Positions 44,375 through 54,409 of a stretch of DNA of 64,000 nt are shown here, piece by piece (the stretch's first letter is position 1; the number at the start of each line of letters is the position of its first letter). Source of the stretch: Paracoccaceae bacterium (lineage in GTDB: Bacteria > Pseudomonadota > Alphaproteobacteria > Rhodobacterales > Rhodobacteraceae); assembly GCA_014654775.1 (NCBI GenBank), contig JACVZW010000007.1, positions 384,580 through 448,579 on the forward strand, in the 5' to 3' direction. The translations under genes and the position numbers were made by a program. The notes beneath the pieces were generated by a model, which worked only from the letters and a program-made list of their open reading frames with translations, had not been told where the DNA came from and did not search any database.

Positions 44375-45434
44375 TCCCCTGCCCATGGGCGCGACCATCG
44401 GCATCCTCGGCGGTGGGCAACTGGGCCGCATGCTGTCGGTCGCCGCGGCCCGGCTCGGCTTCCGCACCCATATCTTCGAACCCAGCGCGAACCCGCCCGC
44501 CGCCCATGTGGCGGATCGGGTGACGACCGCCGCCTATGACGACCTCGCCGCGCTGGCCGCCTTTGCCGCTTCGGTCGATGTGGTGACCTATGAATTCGAG
44601 AACATCCCCACCGCCGCGCTGGACGTGCTGGAGGCGACGCATCCCATCCGCCCCGGCCGCCGTGCGCTGGCCGTCAGTCAGGACCGGATCGCCGAGAAGG
44701 ATTTCCTTACCTCGCTGGGCCTGACCACCGCCCCCTATGCGGCGGTGAACAGCCTTGCCGACCTGCAGCACGCCATCGCCCGCATCGGCACGCCCGCGAT
44801 CCTGAAAACCACGCGGCTGGGCTATGATGGCAAAGGGCAGGCGCGTCTGCGCAGCCCGGACGATGCCGAAGCGGCCCTTGCCCAGATGCAAGGCGCGCCC
44901 GCAGTTCTCGAAGGCTTCATCGACTTCAGCCACGAGGTCAGCGTCATCGCCGCCCGCGGCGCGGACGGATCGGTCGCCTGCTACGACCCCGGCGAGAATG
45001 TCCACAAGGACGGCATCCTTGCCACCACCACCATTCCGGCCCGCCTCTCGCCCGGCCAGCGCACCGATGCCATCCTCTTGGCCGCGCGCATCCTGAACGC
45101 GCTGGATTACGTGGGTGTCATGGGGGTGGAGTTGTTCGTCACCGCCGCTGGCCTGATCGTGAACGAGATCGCGCCGCGCGTGCACAATTCCGGCCATTGG
45201 ACACAGAACGGCTGTGCGGTGGACCAGTTCGAACAGCATATCCGCGCGGTCGCGGGCTGGCCCCTCGGCGATGGCTCCCGCCATTCCGACGTGGTGATGG
45301 AAAACCTGATCGGGGACGACGTCCTCCACGTGCCCGCCATCGCCAAGGAACGCAACGCCGCGCTGCATCTCTATGGCAAGGCCGAGGCCCGCCCCGGCCG
45401 CAAGATGGGCCATGTGAACCGGATCACGAGCTAA
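44367..45434 (+). CDS. purK: 5-(carboxyamino)imidazole ribonucleotide synthase
   Basis: A 355-residue ATP-grasp enzyme that makes N5-CAIR from AIR, bicarbonate and ATP, supplying PurE. The N-terminal [20 protein letters not shown], central [17 protein letters not shown] and C-terminal [19 protein letters not shown] are the PurK signature blocks. Translation is coupled to purE by overlap. No purine repressor site is evident in the short region ahead of purE. Confidence 0.95.
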   Translation: MTDPLPMGATIGILGGGQLGRMLSVAAARLGFRTHIFEPSANPPAAHVADRVTTAAYDDLAALAAFAASVDVVTYEFENIPTAALDVLEATHPIRPGRRALAVSQDRIAEKDFLTSLGLTTAPYAAVNSLADLQHAIARIGTPAILKTTRLGYDGKGQARLRSPDDAEAALAQMQGAPAVLEGFIDFSHEVSVIAARGADGSVACYDPGENVHKDGILATTTIPARLSPGQRTDAILLAARILNALDYVGVMGVELFVTAAGLIVNEIAPRVHNSGHWTQNGCAVDQFEQHIRAVAGWPLGDGSRHSDVVMENLIGDDVLHVPAIAKERNAALHLYGKAEARPGRKMGHVNRITS

Positions 45435-45453
45435 CCGCCAAGGCCCGCGCAGG

Positions 45454-45861
45454 TCACGCCTCCGGCGTGTCCGTATCCACCCCGCCCTGCGCCAGTTTCA
45501 CGCGCGCGCCGGCGGCCAACTGTTCATACCGGGCGCGGAAGGCCTCGATCTGCGCCTCTTCCAGTTCTTCCAGATCCATCAGCGCGTTATGCGCGCCCTT
45601 GGTGGCCCGGATCAGCTCGTCCAGCTTCAACTGGATCGCCGCCGTGTCGCGGTTCTGGGTGTTCTGGATCAGAAAGACCATGAGGAAGGTCACGATCGTC
45701 GTGCCGGTGTTGATCACTAACTGCCACGTGTCGGAAAAGCCGAAGATCGGCCCCGTGACGATCCATGTGGCGATCACGCCCAGCGCCAGCAGAAAGGTTG
45801 TTGGCCGCCCCGTCCAGCGCGACACCCGCTTGGAAACGCCGCCGTAGAAATCCGCGTTCAT
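45454..45861 (-). CDS. Low-affinity iron permease family protein
   Basis: A 135-residue protein with two adjacent membrane helices ([22 protein letters not shown] and [22 protein letters not shown]), then the conserved [21 protein letters not shown] and an acidic helix. This fits PF04120, named after yeast Fet4-related proteins; transport by the short bacterial forms is unproven. The ATG overlaps the TGA of the lipase gene by 4 bases. Confidence 0.83.
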   Translation of the reverse strand: MNADFYGGVSKRVSRWTGRPTTFLLALGVIATWIVTGPIFGFSDTWQLVINTGTTIVTFLMVFLIQNTQNRDTAAIQLKLDELIRATKGAHNALMDLEELEEAQIEAFRARYEQLAAGARVKLAQGGVDTDTPEA

Positions 45862-46577
45862 GGCCACCCCAGCCGTTCCACCGCCGTGCCATAGCCGATG
45901 CCGGGATCGAACTTCCCGTGACGCAGGAATTCCACCACTTCGGCGATGACCACGGGGTTCATCATCATGAAAGTGTGGGTGACGGGCAGCACCAGATGGT
46001 CTGTCATGCCCTTCACCCGCGTACTGTCCACCGAGACCTTGCCGTCATCCGCCCCCGGAATCACGGATGAATAGACCGGGTTGAGTGACCGGTCGCCGGC
46101 GATCACGCCCAACTCGTAATCCGGCAGGGGCAGGGCCTTTGGCACCGATCCCGGCCCGGTGCCAAGCTCCATCCCCGCTGGGCCATTCACCCATTCGAAG
46201 GCCCCGATATCGCCGAAGGCATCTACCAGTTCCGATCCGCCATTGGGCGGGGCCAGCATCACCACCCGCCCCATCCTTTCTGGCCGATGCCCCGCCAGCC
46301 AGCCGCGCGCCAGAATCCCGCCCATGGAATGGGTCACGAAATGCACCCGCTCCGCCCCGCATTGCGCCACCGCCGCACCGACGCGGGGGACCAGCTCCTC
46401 GATGGGAAATGTCGTCGAGGGATAGCCCTCGTTCACCACGCGGTACCCCTGCGCCTCCAGCGCCGCCGCCATGGGGACAAGCGAGGTGGAGGTCCGCGCC
46501 AGCCCGTGCAACAGCACGACGCAGTCCGCCTGCGCGGGGGCAGCCACGGCCAGAAGGAGGGCAACGATCCATCTCAT
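45858..46577 (-). CDS. Exported alpha/beta hydrolase (lipase-like)
   Basis: A 239-residue protein with signal peptide [17 protein letters not shown], the HG oxyanion motif [14 protein letters not shown], the nucleophile elbow [15 protein letters not shown] (Ser about residue 96) and an Asp/His pair downstream ([19 protein letters not shown]). It resembles PGAP1-like and triacylglycerol lipase folds acting in the periplasm; the substrate is unknown. The ORF-track start at 46643 lies before the signal peptide; ATG at 46577 is used. Confidence 0.83.
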   Translation of the reverse strand: MRWIVALLLAVAAPAQADCVVLLHGLARTSTSLVPMAAALEAQGYRVVNEGYPSTTFPIEELVPRVGAAVAQCGAERVHFVTHSMGGILARGWLAGHRPERMGRVVMLAPPNGGSELVDAFGDIGAFEWVNGPAGMELGTGPGSVPKALPLPDYELGVIAGDRSLNPVYSSVIPGADDGKVSVDSTRVKGMTDHLVLPVTHTFMMMNPVVIAEVVEFLRHGKFDPGIGYGTAVERLGWP

Positions 46578-46650
46578 AGCTTCCACCCTAAACCCGCCGC
46601 ACCGAAAGGCCAAATCCCAACCGCGCGACCCGAAAATCCCCATCCGGCCC

Positions 46651-46673
46651 CTTCATCTTGGCCCAAATACGCA
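46651..46673 (+). repeat. Dispersed element A, copy 4
   Basis: A copy ending AAATACGCA instead of AAATACTCA, 74 bp from the lipase start in a divergent gap, followed 41 bp later by element B copy 4. Confidence 0.88.
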
Positions 46674-46714
46674 CCGCCCTCCGCTCCGCCCGCGCGACCG
46701 GTCAGGCAAAGGCA

Positions 46715-46759
46715 CCTCCCCTCTCCCCCGCACGGGGGGAGAGGGTCAGGGAGAGGGGG
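46715..46759 (+). repeat. C/G-rich hairpin element B, copy 4
   Basis: CCTCCCCTCTCCCCC pairs with GGGGGGAGAGGG around CGCAC; the 3' arm GGGAGAGGGTCAGGGAGAGG keeps four G-runs despite base changes. It precedes the NUDIX gene by 64 bp. Confidence 0.85.
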
Positions 46760-46822
46760 CGCGCGCCGCTCATCCCCCCGTCCCCATTTACAAACCCCCC
46801 GCCCCGCGCCACCCTGCATCCC

Positions 46823-47275
46823 ATGCCCTATCGCCCGCATCGCATCGCCGCCCGCGCCCTGATCCTGCACGAGGACCGCCTTCTCCTCGTCAATGCCTAT
46901 CCTGCGGGCAAATCCGATCTCTGGTGCGCGCCGGGGGGCGGGCTCAATCCCGGCCAGTCGATCCCAGAAAACCTCGCCCGCGAGGTGATGGAGGAAACAG
47001 GTCTCACCATCGCCGTCCACGCCCCCGCCATGGTGAACGAATTCCACGATCCCGCCACCGGCTTTCACCAGATCGACCTGTTCTTCCGCGCCACCATCAC
47101 GGGTGGCACGCTCGACCCGCGCTGGAAAGACCCCGAAGGTATCGTCACCAACCGCCATTTCTTCAGCCGCGATGACCTGATGCTGGGCCGCATCCGGTTC
47201 AAGCCAGACAGCCTGCCCGCCGCCGCATGGGGCGAAGTGCCGCTTTATGACGCGCTGGAAAGGATCGTGCGATGA
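46823..47275 (+). CDS. NUDIX hydrolase
   Basis: A 150-residue NUDIX protein. The box reads GGGLNPGQSIPENLAREVMEET; the catalytic REVMEE core is intact but the first Glu of the consensus (G5xE) is Gln. RIAARALILHEDRLLLVNAYPAGKSDLWCAPGG is the usual strand before the box. The substrate (a nucleoside diphosphate derivative) is not predictable. Its stop overlaps the following start by 4 bases. Confidence 0.87.
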   Translation: MPYRPHRIAARALILHEDRLLLVNAYPAGKSDLWCAPGGGLNPGQSIPENLAREVMEETGLTIAVHAPAMVNEFHDPATGFHQIDLFFRATITGGTLDPRWKDPEGIVTNRHFFSRDDLMLGRIRFKPDSLPAAAWGEVPLYDALERIVR

Positions 47276-47763
47276 GCCGCGCCTTCGTCAAGGAAGGCGA
47301 TGGTGCGCTGGACCCGCTGCCCGATCTGCCGATCTCGCCCCACCCGAACCATGTCACGCCCGCAGGCCTTGCCGCGCTGCAATCCCGCCTGCGCGACACG
47401 CAGGCACGGCTGGCCGCGCTGAAGGCCCGCCCCGACAGGCTGGACAAGCTGCCCGAAGCCGCCGCCGAACGCGACATCCGCTATATCGAGGCGCGGTTGC
47501 GCTCTGCCATCCTGATCGACCCCGCCACCCTGCCCACAACCGAGGTCGCCTTTGGCCTGATCGTCACCGTCCTTGATGACGACGGCGCGGAACTCCGCTT
47601 TCAGATCACCGGGGAAGATGAGGCGGATGCCGCGCAGGGCCGCATCACCCCGCACTCTCCCCTCGCGCGCGCGCTGATGGGCGCGCGCCCCGGCGATGTG
47701 GTGCGCTGGGCCAAACCCTCCGGCCCGCGCGATCTAGAAATCCTCCGGATAGACCGCCCATGA
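47272..47763 (+). CDS. GreA/GreB-type transcription factor-like protein
   Basis: A 163-residue protein with an N-terminal helical part (VTPAGLAALQSRLRDTQARLAALKARPDRLDKLPEAAAERDIRYIEARLRSAILID) and a C-terminal FKBP-like part (GRITPHSPLARALMGARPGDVVRW), the domain order of Gre factors. The coiled coil retains acidic residues but is shorter than in GreA, so transcript cleavage activity is uncertain; it might instead be a Gre-like anti-pausing or inhibitory factor. It is coupled by ATGA overlaps on both sides. Confidence 0.82.
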   Translation: MSRAFVKEGDGALDPLPDLPISPHPNHVTPAGLAALQSRLRDTQARLAALKARPDRLDKLPEAAAERDIRYIEARLRSAILIDPATLPTTEVAFGLIVTVLDDDGAELRFQITGEDEADAAQGRITPHSPLARALMGARPGDVVRWAKPSGPRDLEILRIDRP

Positions 47764-48236
47764 TCCGCAGCCTTTCCCCCGATGCCGACCACGCCGCCGT
47801 CGCGGCCTTTCTGGACGAAGCCGCCGATTACTGGCTGCTCGCCGATGGCGAAGCCCCCGGTCCGCAGGCGGCAGAAGAGTTCTTCACCCAATGCCCGCCC
47901 GGCTGCGACCCTGCCGCCTCGCATCGTCTTGGTCTTTACCATGACGGGCGGCTGTCGGGTCTTGCCGAACTCAGCTTCGGCTTTCCTGCGCCGGGGGATG
48001 CCTATCTGGGGCTGATGATCCTCGCCCCGCGCCTGCGCGGGCAGGGGCTTGGCGCGGGCTTCCTCGCCCATGTCGAAACGCTGGCCCGGGATGCGGGCGC
48101 ACCCACCCTCTACCTTGCGGTGATCGAGGCCAATCCAAGGGGCCGCGCCTTCTGGGACAGCCACGGCTTCCGCCCCACCGGCCTAACTCGGCAGGATGAC
48201 CGCAACCTCATCCATCGCCTCGCGAAGCCGCTCTAG
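47760..48236 (+). CDS. GNAT family N-acetyltransferase
   Basis: A 158-residue GNAT with the acetyl-CoA loop LAPRLRGQGLGAGFLAHVETLA and the following LYLAVIEANPRGRAFWDSHGFRPTG. The acceptor is unknown. It is the third gene of the NUDIX-Gre-GNAT operon. Its end overlaps the end of the convergent DMT transporter by 29 bp, so the two mRNAs are complementary at their 3' ends. Confidence 0.87.
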   Translation: MIRSLSPDADHAAVAAFLDEAADYWLLADGEAPGPQAAEEFFTQCPPGCDPAASHRLGLYHDGRLSGLAELSFGFPAPGDAYLGLMILAPRLRGQGLGAGFLAHVETLARDAGAPTLYLAVIEANPRGRAFWDSHGFRPTGLTRQDDRNLIHRLAKPL

Positions 48237-49047
48237 GCCAGCTCGCCCAAGCCACACCGCCCAACACCAGCGCCGCCGCCACGGCAAAGCGCCACCCCAC
48301 CGCCTCGCCCAACAGCACTGCGCCCCCCGCCGCCGCGATCAGCGGCACAGTCAGTTGCGCCACCCCGGCGCGGCCGGCCCCCAGCGCGGGCAGCACCGCA
48401 TACCACAGCGCATAGCCAAGGCCCGATGTGACGGCCCCCGACACCACCGCCAGCCACAGGCCCCGCGCCGTCGCGCCGCCCGTCTCGGCCCCGAGCAGCA
48501 GCGCCAGCAGGGTCGCGGGCAGCAGCGCCAGCGTGAAATTCCCCGCCGTCGCCGCCAGCGCATCGGTCGCCCCCCGGCCCGCCAACGAATAGACGCCCCA
48601 GCCCACGCCAGCCGCCGCCATCGCGGCAAAGCCCATCACCGCCCCACCTGCAGGCGCCACCAGCACCGCCAACCCCGCCAAGGCCAGCCCCGCCCCTACC
48701 CAACGCCGCGCAGGCACCGCCTCGCCCGCGCGCAGGGCGCCCGCGAACATCGTCATCTGCACCACCCCGAACAGGACAAGCGCCCCGGTCCCCGCATCCA
48801 ACTGCCCATAGGCCAGCGAAAAGCCGAACAGATAGACCGTCAGACCCGCCACCCCCGCGATGCTGCCCCGCCGCCAGCCCCCGCCCCGCAAAAAGACCAG
48901 CGCCAGCAGGATGATCGCCCCCGCCGCCAGCCGGACCAGCGCAAACTCCACCGCCCCGATCTCGCCCGCCCCCACCGCCATCCGGTTCAGCACCGAATTG
49001 GCGGCAAAGGCCACCATCACCAGCGCGGTCAGCAGGAAAAGCCTCAT
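48208..49047 (-). CDS. DMT (EamA) family transporter, second of a pair
   Basis: A 279-residue protein with about ten helices in two EamA repeats (ALVMVAFAANSVLNRMAVG and ALWYAVLPALGAGRAGVAQLTVPLIAAAGGAVLLGE). Such carriers export amino acids or other metabolites. It is coupled to the upstream DMT gene by a 4-base overlap. The two are not close copies, so they may act as separate exporters. Confidence 0.86.
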   Translation of the reverse strand: MRLFLLTALVMVAFAANSVLNRMAVGAGEIGAVEFALVRLAAGAIILLALVFLRGGGWRRGSIAGVAGLTVYLFGFSLAYGQLDAGTGALVLFGVVQMTMFAGALRAGEAVPARRWVGAGLALAGLAVLVAPAGGAVMGFAAMAAAGVGWGVYSLAGRGATDALAATAGNFTLALLPATLLALLLGAETGGATARGLWLAVVSGAVTSGLGYALWYAVLPALGAGRAGVAQLTVPLIAAAGGAVLLGEAVGWRFAVAAALVLGGVAWASWPRAASRGDG

Positions 49048-49949
49048 CCCCGCGCCACCGCGGGCGGCGACGAGGTGGCAAAAAGCACGCCGCCCAGCGC
49101 GATGGGGAAACCAATCAGGTGAAAGGCCTCCAACCGCTCGCCCAGAAAGACCACGGCCAGCCCCGCCCCGAAGACCGGCATCAGATGCAGGAAAAAGACC
49201 GCGCGCGACGGCCCGATCCGCGCCACGGCGGCATTATAGGACAACAGCGCCACGACCGACGCGAAGATGCCGGTGTAAAGCACCGACCCGATCCCCGCCG
49301 CCGTCAGCGGCACGGTCATCCCCTGCGCCACTTCCCAAAGATGCAGGGGCAGGATGAACCCCGCCCCCATCAACGCGATGAAGAAGGTCAGCCCCACCGC
49401 AGACAATTCCTTCGGTTTGAACTTCAACAGAACGGAATACAGGCCCCAAACCACCAGCGCGGCCAGAATCCACGCATCCCCCACGTTGAAATGCAGGTCC
49501 AACAGACGCCCCGGTTCGCCCCGCGCGATGATGAAGGCCACACCGCAGAAACTTACCCCAATCCCCGCCGCCTGCCGCGCCGTCAACCGCTCGCGCAGCA
49601 CGACAAAGGCGATGATGACGATGAAGACAGGCATGGTCGCGCTGACCAAAAGCCCGTTGATCGCCTCGGTCGAATGCAGGCCGATATAGGTCATCGACTG
49701 GAACATCGCCGCTGACAGCAGCGCCATCCCCGCCACCAGCGGCAGATGCGCCCGCACCACCGCCCAATCCCCCCGCAGCCGCGGCAGGGCGAAGGGCAGC
49801 AGGATCACCGCCGCCAGCGCCCAGCGCCAGAAGGTCAGCCCGAAAGGCGGCACATCCGCCCGGATCGCCCGCCCCAGCACCCAGTTCCCCGCCCAACAGA
49901 GCGAGGCAGTGGCCGCCAGCGCCGCCGCGATCATGAAATTCCTGTTCAT
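49044..49949 (-). CDS. DMT (EamA) family transporter, first of a pair
   Basis: A 301-residue ten-helix EamA protein: AALAATASLCWAGNWVLGRAIRADVPPFGLTFWRWALAAVILL at the start and IGPSRAVFFLHLMPVFGAGLAVVFLGERLEAFHLIGFPIALGGV at the end, both standard for the family. Substrate unknown. The ATG at 49949 removes 30 implausible residues of the track ORF. Confidence 0.88.
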   Translation of the reverse strand: MNRNFMIAAALAATASLCWAGNWVLGRAIRADVPPFGLTFWRWALAAVILLPFALPRLRGDWAVVRAHLPLVAGMALLSAAMFQSMTYIGLHSTEAINGLLVSATMPVFIVIIAFVVLRERLTARQAAGIGVSFCGVAFIIARGEPGRLLDLHFNVGDAWILAALVVWGLYSVLLKFKPKELSAVGLTFFIALMGAGFILPLHLWEVAQGMTVPLTAAGIGSVLYTGIFASVVALLSYNAAVARIGPSRAVFFLHLMPVFGAGLAVVFLGERLEAFHLIGFPIALGGVLFATSSPPAVARG

Positions 49950-49990
49950 GCCCGCCAGCCTAGCGCCGCGAAGGGAAAGGCAAAACCCCC

Positions 49991-50013
49991 CTTCATCTTG
50001 GCCCAAATACTCA
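49991..50013 (+). repeat. Dispersed element A, copy 5
   Basis: An exact copy 42 bp upstream of the DMT start (opposite orientation to that gene), between it and groEL. No element B follows; instead a single element C copy lies 45 bp later. Confidence 0.9.
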
Positions 50014-50057
50014 CCCGCACGGCCAGCCCGATGCGCCACGCCAGAGGATCACCCCCC

Positions 50058-50082
50058 GTAGGATGGGCCATCCGGCCCATCC
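50058..50082 (+). repeat. Element C, single copy
   Basis: The third copy of the palindromic element containing GGATGGGCCATCCGGCCCAT, identical over 24 bases to the arms at 43741-43803. It lies between the A copy and the groEL terminator. Confidence 0.9.
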
Positions 50083-50090
50083 TGCGCCAA

Positions 50091-50124
50091 AAAACGAAAA
50101 GGGGCGGCCAAAAGGCCGCCCCTT
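50091..50124 (-). terminator. Intrinsic terminator of groES-groEL
   Basis: On the minus strand GGGGCGGCC-TTTT-GGCCGCCCC followed by TTTTCGTTTTTT: a perfect 9-bp GC stem and a long U-tract, 24 bases after the groEL stop. Confidence 0.92.
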
Positions 50125-50145
50125 CCCCCTCCAATCCGGAACGGA

Positions 50146-51813
<1,668 letters not shown>

Positions 51814-51835
51814 TCATGCGGGCAATGGCCCGTAG

Positions 51836-51855
51836 GGTGCGTGCTCGCACGCACC
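51836..51855. repeat. 9-bp hairpin between groES and groEL
   Basis: GGTGCGTGC-TC-GCACGCACC, in the 83-bp gap between the two chaperonin genes; CGTAGGGTGCGTG is a frequent start of such proteobacterial repeats. It could set the groES/groEL mRNA ratio. Confidence 0.7.
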
Positions 51856-51863
51856 GCGCGTCC

Positions 51864-52151
51864 TCAGGAGATGATCCCGAGGATGTCGCTTTCCTTCATG
51901 ATCAGCAGTTCTTCGCCGTTCACCGTCACTTCGGTGCCCGACCACTTGCCGAACAGCACGCGGTCGCCCGATTTCACGGCCGGTGCGATGAGTTCGCCCG
52001 AATCCTTCCGTGCACCGTCGCCCACGGCGACGATCTCGCCCTCGGCGGGCTTTTCCTTGGCGGTATCGGGGATGATCAGGCCGCCCTTGGTCTTTTCGTC
52101 GCTCTGGACGCGGCGGACCAGCACACGGTCATGCAGCGGTTTGAATGCCAT
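51864..52151 (-). CDS. groS: 10-kDa co-chaperonin GroES
   Basis: A 95-residue co-chaperonin: [44 protein letters not shown] includes the mobile loop ([13 protein letters not shown]) that docks on GroEL, and [33 protein letters not shown] is the standard C-terminal half. It is the first gene of the bicistronic operon and sits behind a CIRCE operator. Confidence 0.98.
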   Translation of the reverse strand: MAFKPLHDRVLVRRVQSDEKTKGGLIIPDTAKEKPAEGEIVAVGDGARKDSGELIAPAVKSGDRVLFGKWSGTEVTVNGEELLIMKESDILGIIS

Positions 52152-52189
52152 CTGAGAACACTCCCTACGGTTCCAGCTTCATGTGAGTT

Positions 52190-52216
52190 TTAGCACTCGG
52201 CTTACCTGAGTGCCAA
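52190..52216. promoter_or_regulatory. CIRCE operator (HrcA site)
   Basis: TTAGCACTC, 9 bases, GAGTGCCAA: identical to the CIRCE consensus (TTAGCACTC-N9-GAGTGCTAA) except one base. It lies 39 bases upstream of groES, just downstream of the promoter, so HrcA repression is expected. hrcA itself is outside the window. Confidence 0.95.
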
Positions 52217-52224
52217 CACCGCTT

Positions 52225-52253
52225 CAGTTAGGCAATGCTCCGGTGCGAGTCAA
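52225..52253 (-). promoter_or_regulatory. Housekeeping promoter of groES-groEL
   Basis: On the minus strand TTGACT, a 17-base spacer, then TAACTG. The CIRCE element begins 8 bases downstream, so it would overlap the start of transcription, as in other HrcA-controlled operons. Confidence 0.7.
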
Positions 52254-52366
52254 CACCCCCACCCCCCGGCCTTCCGTGAAAATTCGATGACAGGGACCAC
52301 GCCCCCTTTTTTCCTCCCGCCCGCGATGCCACCTTTCCCTCACCCTTTCCCGCCATGGATGCAGCC

Positions 52367-53374
52367 ATGTCCACCCCCCGCCTCTCCGCCATCCTTCTGG
52401 CCCTCGGTCTGACCCTTGCCATCGCCGCGCCCGCGCGGGCCGAATGTCTGGGCGAGAACCTGATCGACAGCATGCCCGAGGCCGAGCGGCGCGCCCTTTT
52501 CGATGCGGCGGACAAGGTGCCCCATCCGCGCGGCAATTTCTGGCGCGCCACGCGGGGCGACCAGACCATCCACCTGATCGGAACCTATCACCTCGACGAT
52601 CCGCGCCACGCCGCCACGATGGACCGCATCACCCCGCTGATCGACCAGTCGGCCACCGTCCTCGTCGAGGCGGGACCCGAGGAGGAGGCCGCGCTGATGG
52701 CCGATCTGGCGCGCGACCCCTCGCTGATGGTGCAGAACGACGGCCCCACGCTGCGCGAGGCGCTCAGCGATCCGGAATGGCAGCTCCTCGCCGATGCGAT
52801 GCGCGAACGCGGACTGCCACCCTTCATGGTGTCGAAGTTCCGGCCTTGGTATGTCTCGATCCTTCTGGCCCTGCCCGCCTGCAGTATTGATGGGATGCAG
52901 GAAGGTCTGGGCGGGTTGGACGGCCTTGTGATCGCTCGGGCGCAGGATCAGGGCATTCCGCTCAAGGCGCTGGAAAGCCATGACACCGTCTTCCGCCTCT
53001 TCGAGGCCATGCCGTTGGACGACCAACTGGCGATGATCCGCTCCTCCCTCGCCCTCGAACCGATCTCGGCGGACTATTCCGTCACGCTGGCGGATGCCTA
53101 TTTCCAAGGGGAATCGCGGGTGATCTGGGAACTGACCCGCGCCCTGTCGCTGCGCGTGCCGGGGCAGGACCCGGCGCAGGTGGCGGAGGATTTCGCCCGC
53201 ATGGAACAGGTGCTGATGACCGACCGCAACCGCGCCTGGATTCCGGTGATCGAGGCCGCCGCCGCCGAAGGCCCGGTCTTCGCCGCCTTCGGCGCGCTGC
53301 ACCTGCCCGGTGAAACCGGCGTGCTGCGCCTTCTGGAAGAGGCGGGCTTCACGCTAGAGCGCCTGCCGCTCTGA
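52367..53374 (+). CDS. TraB/GumN family protein
   Basis: A 335-residue exported protein (signal peptide LSAILLALGLTLAIAAPARA) with the paired TraB/GumN motifs: HLIGTYHLDDPRH near the N-terminus and VFAAFGALHLPGETGVLRLLEEAGF at the C-terminus, whose GxxH blocks resemble metalloprotease (Tiki-like) active sites. Hydrolase activity is suggested by the Tiki relatives, not shown. ATG at 52355 is an equally possible start. It converges on the sulfotransferase gene, 21 bp away. Confidence 0.84.
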   Translation: MSTPRLSAILLALGLTLAIAAPARAECLGENLIDSMPEAERRALFDAADKVPHPRGNFWRATRGDQTIHLIGTYHLDDPRHAATMDRITPLIDQSATVLVEAGPEEEAALMADLARDPSLMVQNDGPTLREALSDPEWQLLADAMRERGLPPFMVSKFRPWYVSILLALPACSIDGMQEGLGGLDGLVIARAQDQGIPLKALESHDTVFRLFEAMPLDDQLAMIRSSLALEPISADYSVTLADAYFQGESRVIWELTRALSLRVPGQDPAQVAEDFARMEQVLMTDRNRAWIPVIEAAAAEGPVFAAFGALHLPGETGVLRLLEEAGFTLERLPL

Positions 53375-53395
53375 CCCGCGTCTGACCCGCGCCGC

Positions 53396-54211
53396 TCAGG
53401 TTCCGGCATAAAGCCGCATCAGCAGACGATGCAGCTTCATGTCGTTGTGGCTTTTGCGTTCGACGAAATCGGCCACCTCTTCGGGCAGCGTCTCGGGCCG
53501 CTTGATCTTGCCCACATTCATCCGCTTTTCCTTCAGGCGGACGAAGCCATGCGTCCGCGACAAATGATCGAGCGAGGCCGCAAGATGCTCCGTCACCCCC
53601 AGAAAGCTATAATGGCTGATGAACTTCTCCAGCGCGCGCTCGAAACTGTCCACCATCCCGACGGCCTGCGTCATCTGCACATCCAGCGGCAACTGCCGCA
53701 CATAGCTTGTCAGATCGGGAAACTGCTCGCGAAACCGCAGATGATCGGGATGCGCGTCCGAACAATTGTAGAAGTAGTTCGACACCGCCCGCGCCAGCGG
53801 ATCGCGCAGCAGCGTCGCGCATTTCAGCGGCAGGTCCTGACTGCGCCAGACCTGCAATTCCGGCCAGCCGAAATGGCCGATCAGCGCCTGCCGCACCGGC
53901 CGCTGCGTCTGCAGATACAGCGCATGGCGCATGTGCACCCGGAACGAAGCCGACGGATCGGCCCAATCCACCAGACGGACCTTGTCGAAGACGCGCTTCA
54001 AGCTGACGCCCAGTGAGATGCCGGCGGTCTTGGGGACATGCACGAACAGCATGACATCAGAGGCGCTGGCGAACTGGTCCGCCCGTGTCCAGCGCGGCGA
54101 GAACCGGCGCAGGAAGGCCTCCATCACCTCGACCGAGGTGCCGAATTCGGCGGCCAGACCGCGCGCTTCGCGCCTCGGATTCTCCCTCTCACTCGCTACA
54201 CTCTTCACCAC
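53396..54211 (-). CDS. Sulfotransferase family protein (PAPS-dependent), copy 2
   Basis: A 271-residue protein with the phosphosulfate loop VMLFVHVPKTAGISLGVSL (about residue 55) and 3'-phosphate block CATLLRDPLARAVSNYFYN. It is longer than the sulfotransferase at 29967 and similar to it only in these motifs. Starts with GTG at 54211 behind GACGAGG. The acceptor may be a surface glycan (inference); no glycan cluster is nearby. Confidence 0.78.
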   Translation of the reverse strand: MVKSVASERENPRREARGLAAEFGTSVEVMEAFLRRFSPRWTRADQFASASDVMLFVHVPKTAGISLGVSLKRVFDKVRLVDWADPSASFRVHMRHALYLQTQRPVRQALIGHFGWPELQVWRSQDLPLKCATLLRDPLARAVSNYFYNCSDAHPDHLRFREQFPDLTSYVRQLPLDVQMTQAVGMVDSFERALEKFISHYSFLGVTEHLAASLDHLSRTHGFVRLKEKRMNVGKIKRPETLPEEVADFVERKSHNDMKLHRLLMRLYAGT

Positions 54212-54409
54212 GGCACCACCTCGTCACTGCCGCCACCTAGACCGCGCCTCGGGGCCGAGGTCAAGCCGTCCCCTGCCCCGGCCCCGGATCAACCGGACAG
54301 GATCGCCGCGCCTTCCTGCCGCAGTGCAGCATTTCCCTGCGCCCAAGCGTGACAAGCGCGCAGCCCTTGCCTATAAGCGCGCCAAAATCACCCATCCAAG
54401 GCGCATGTC

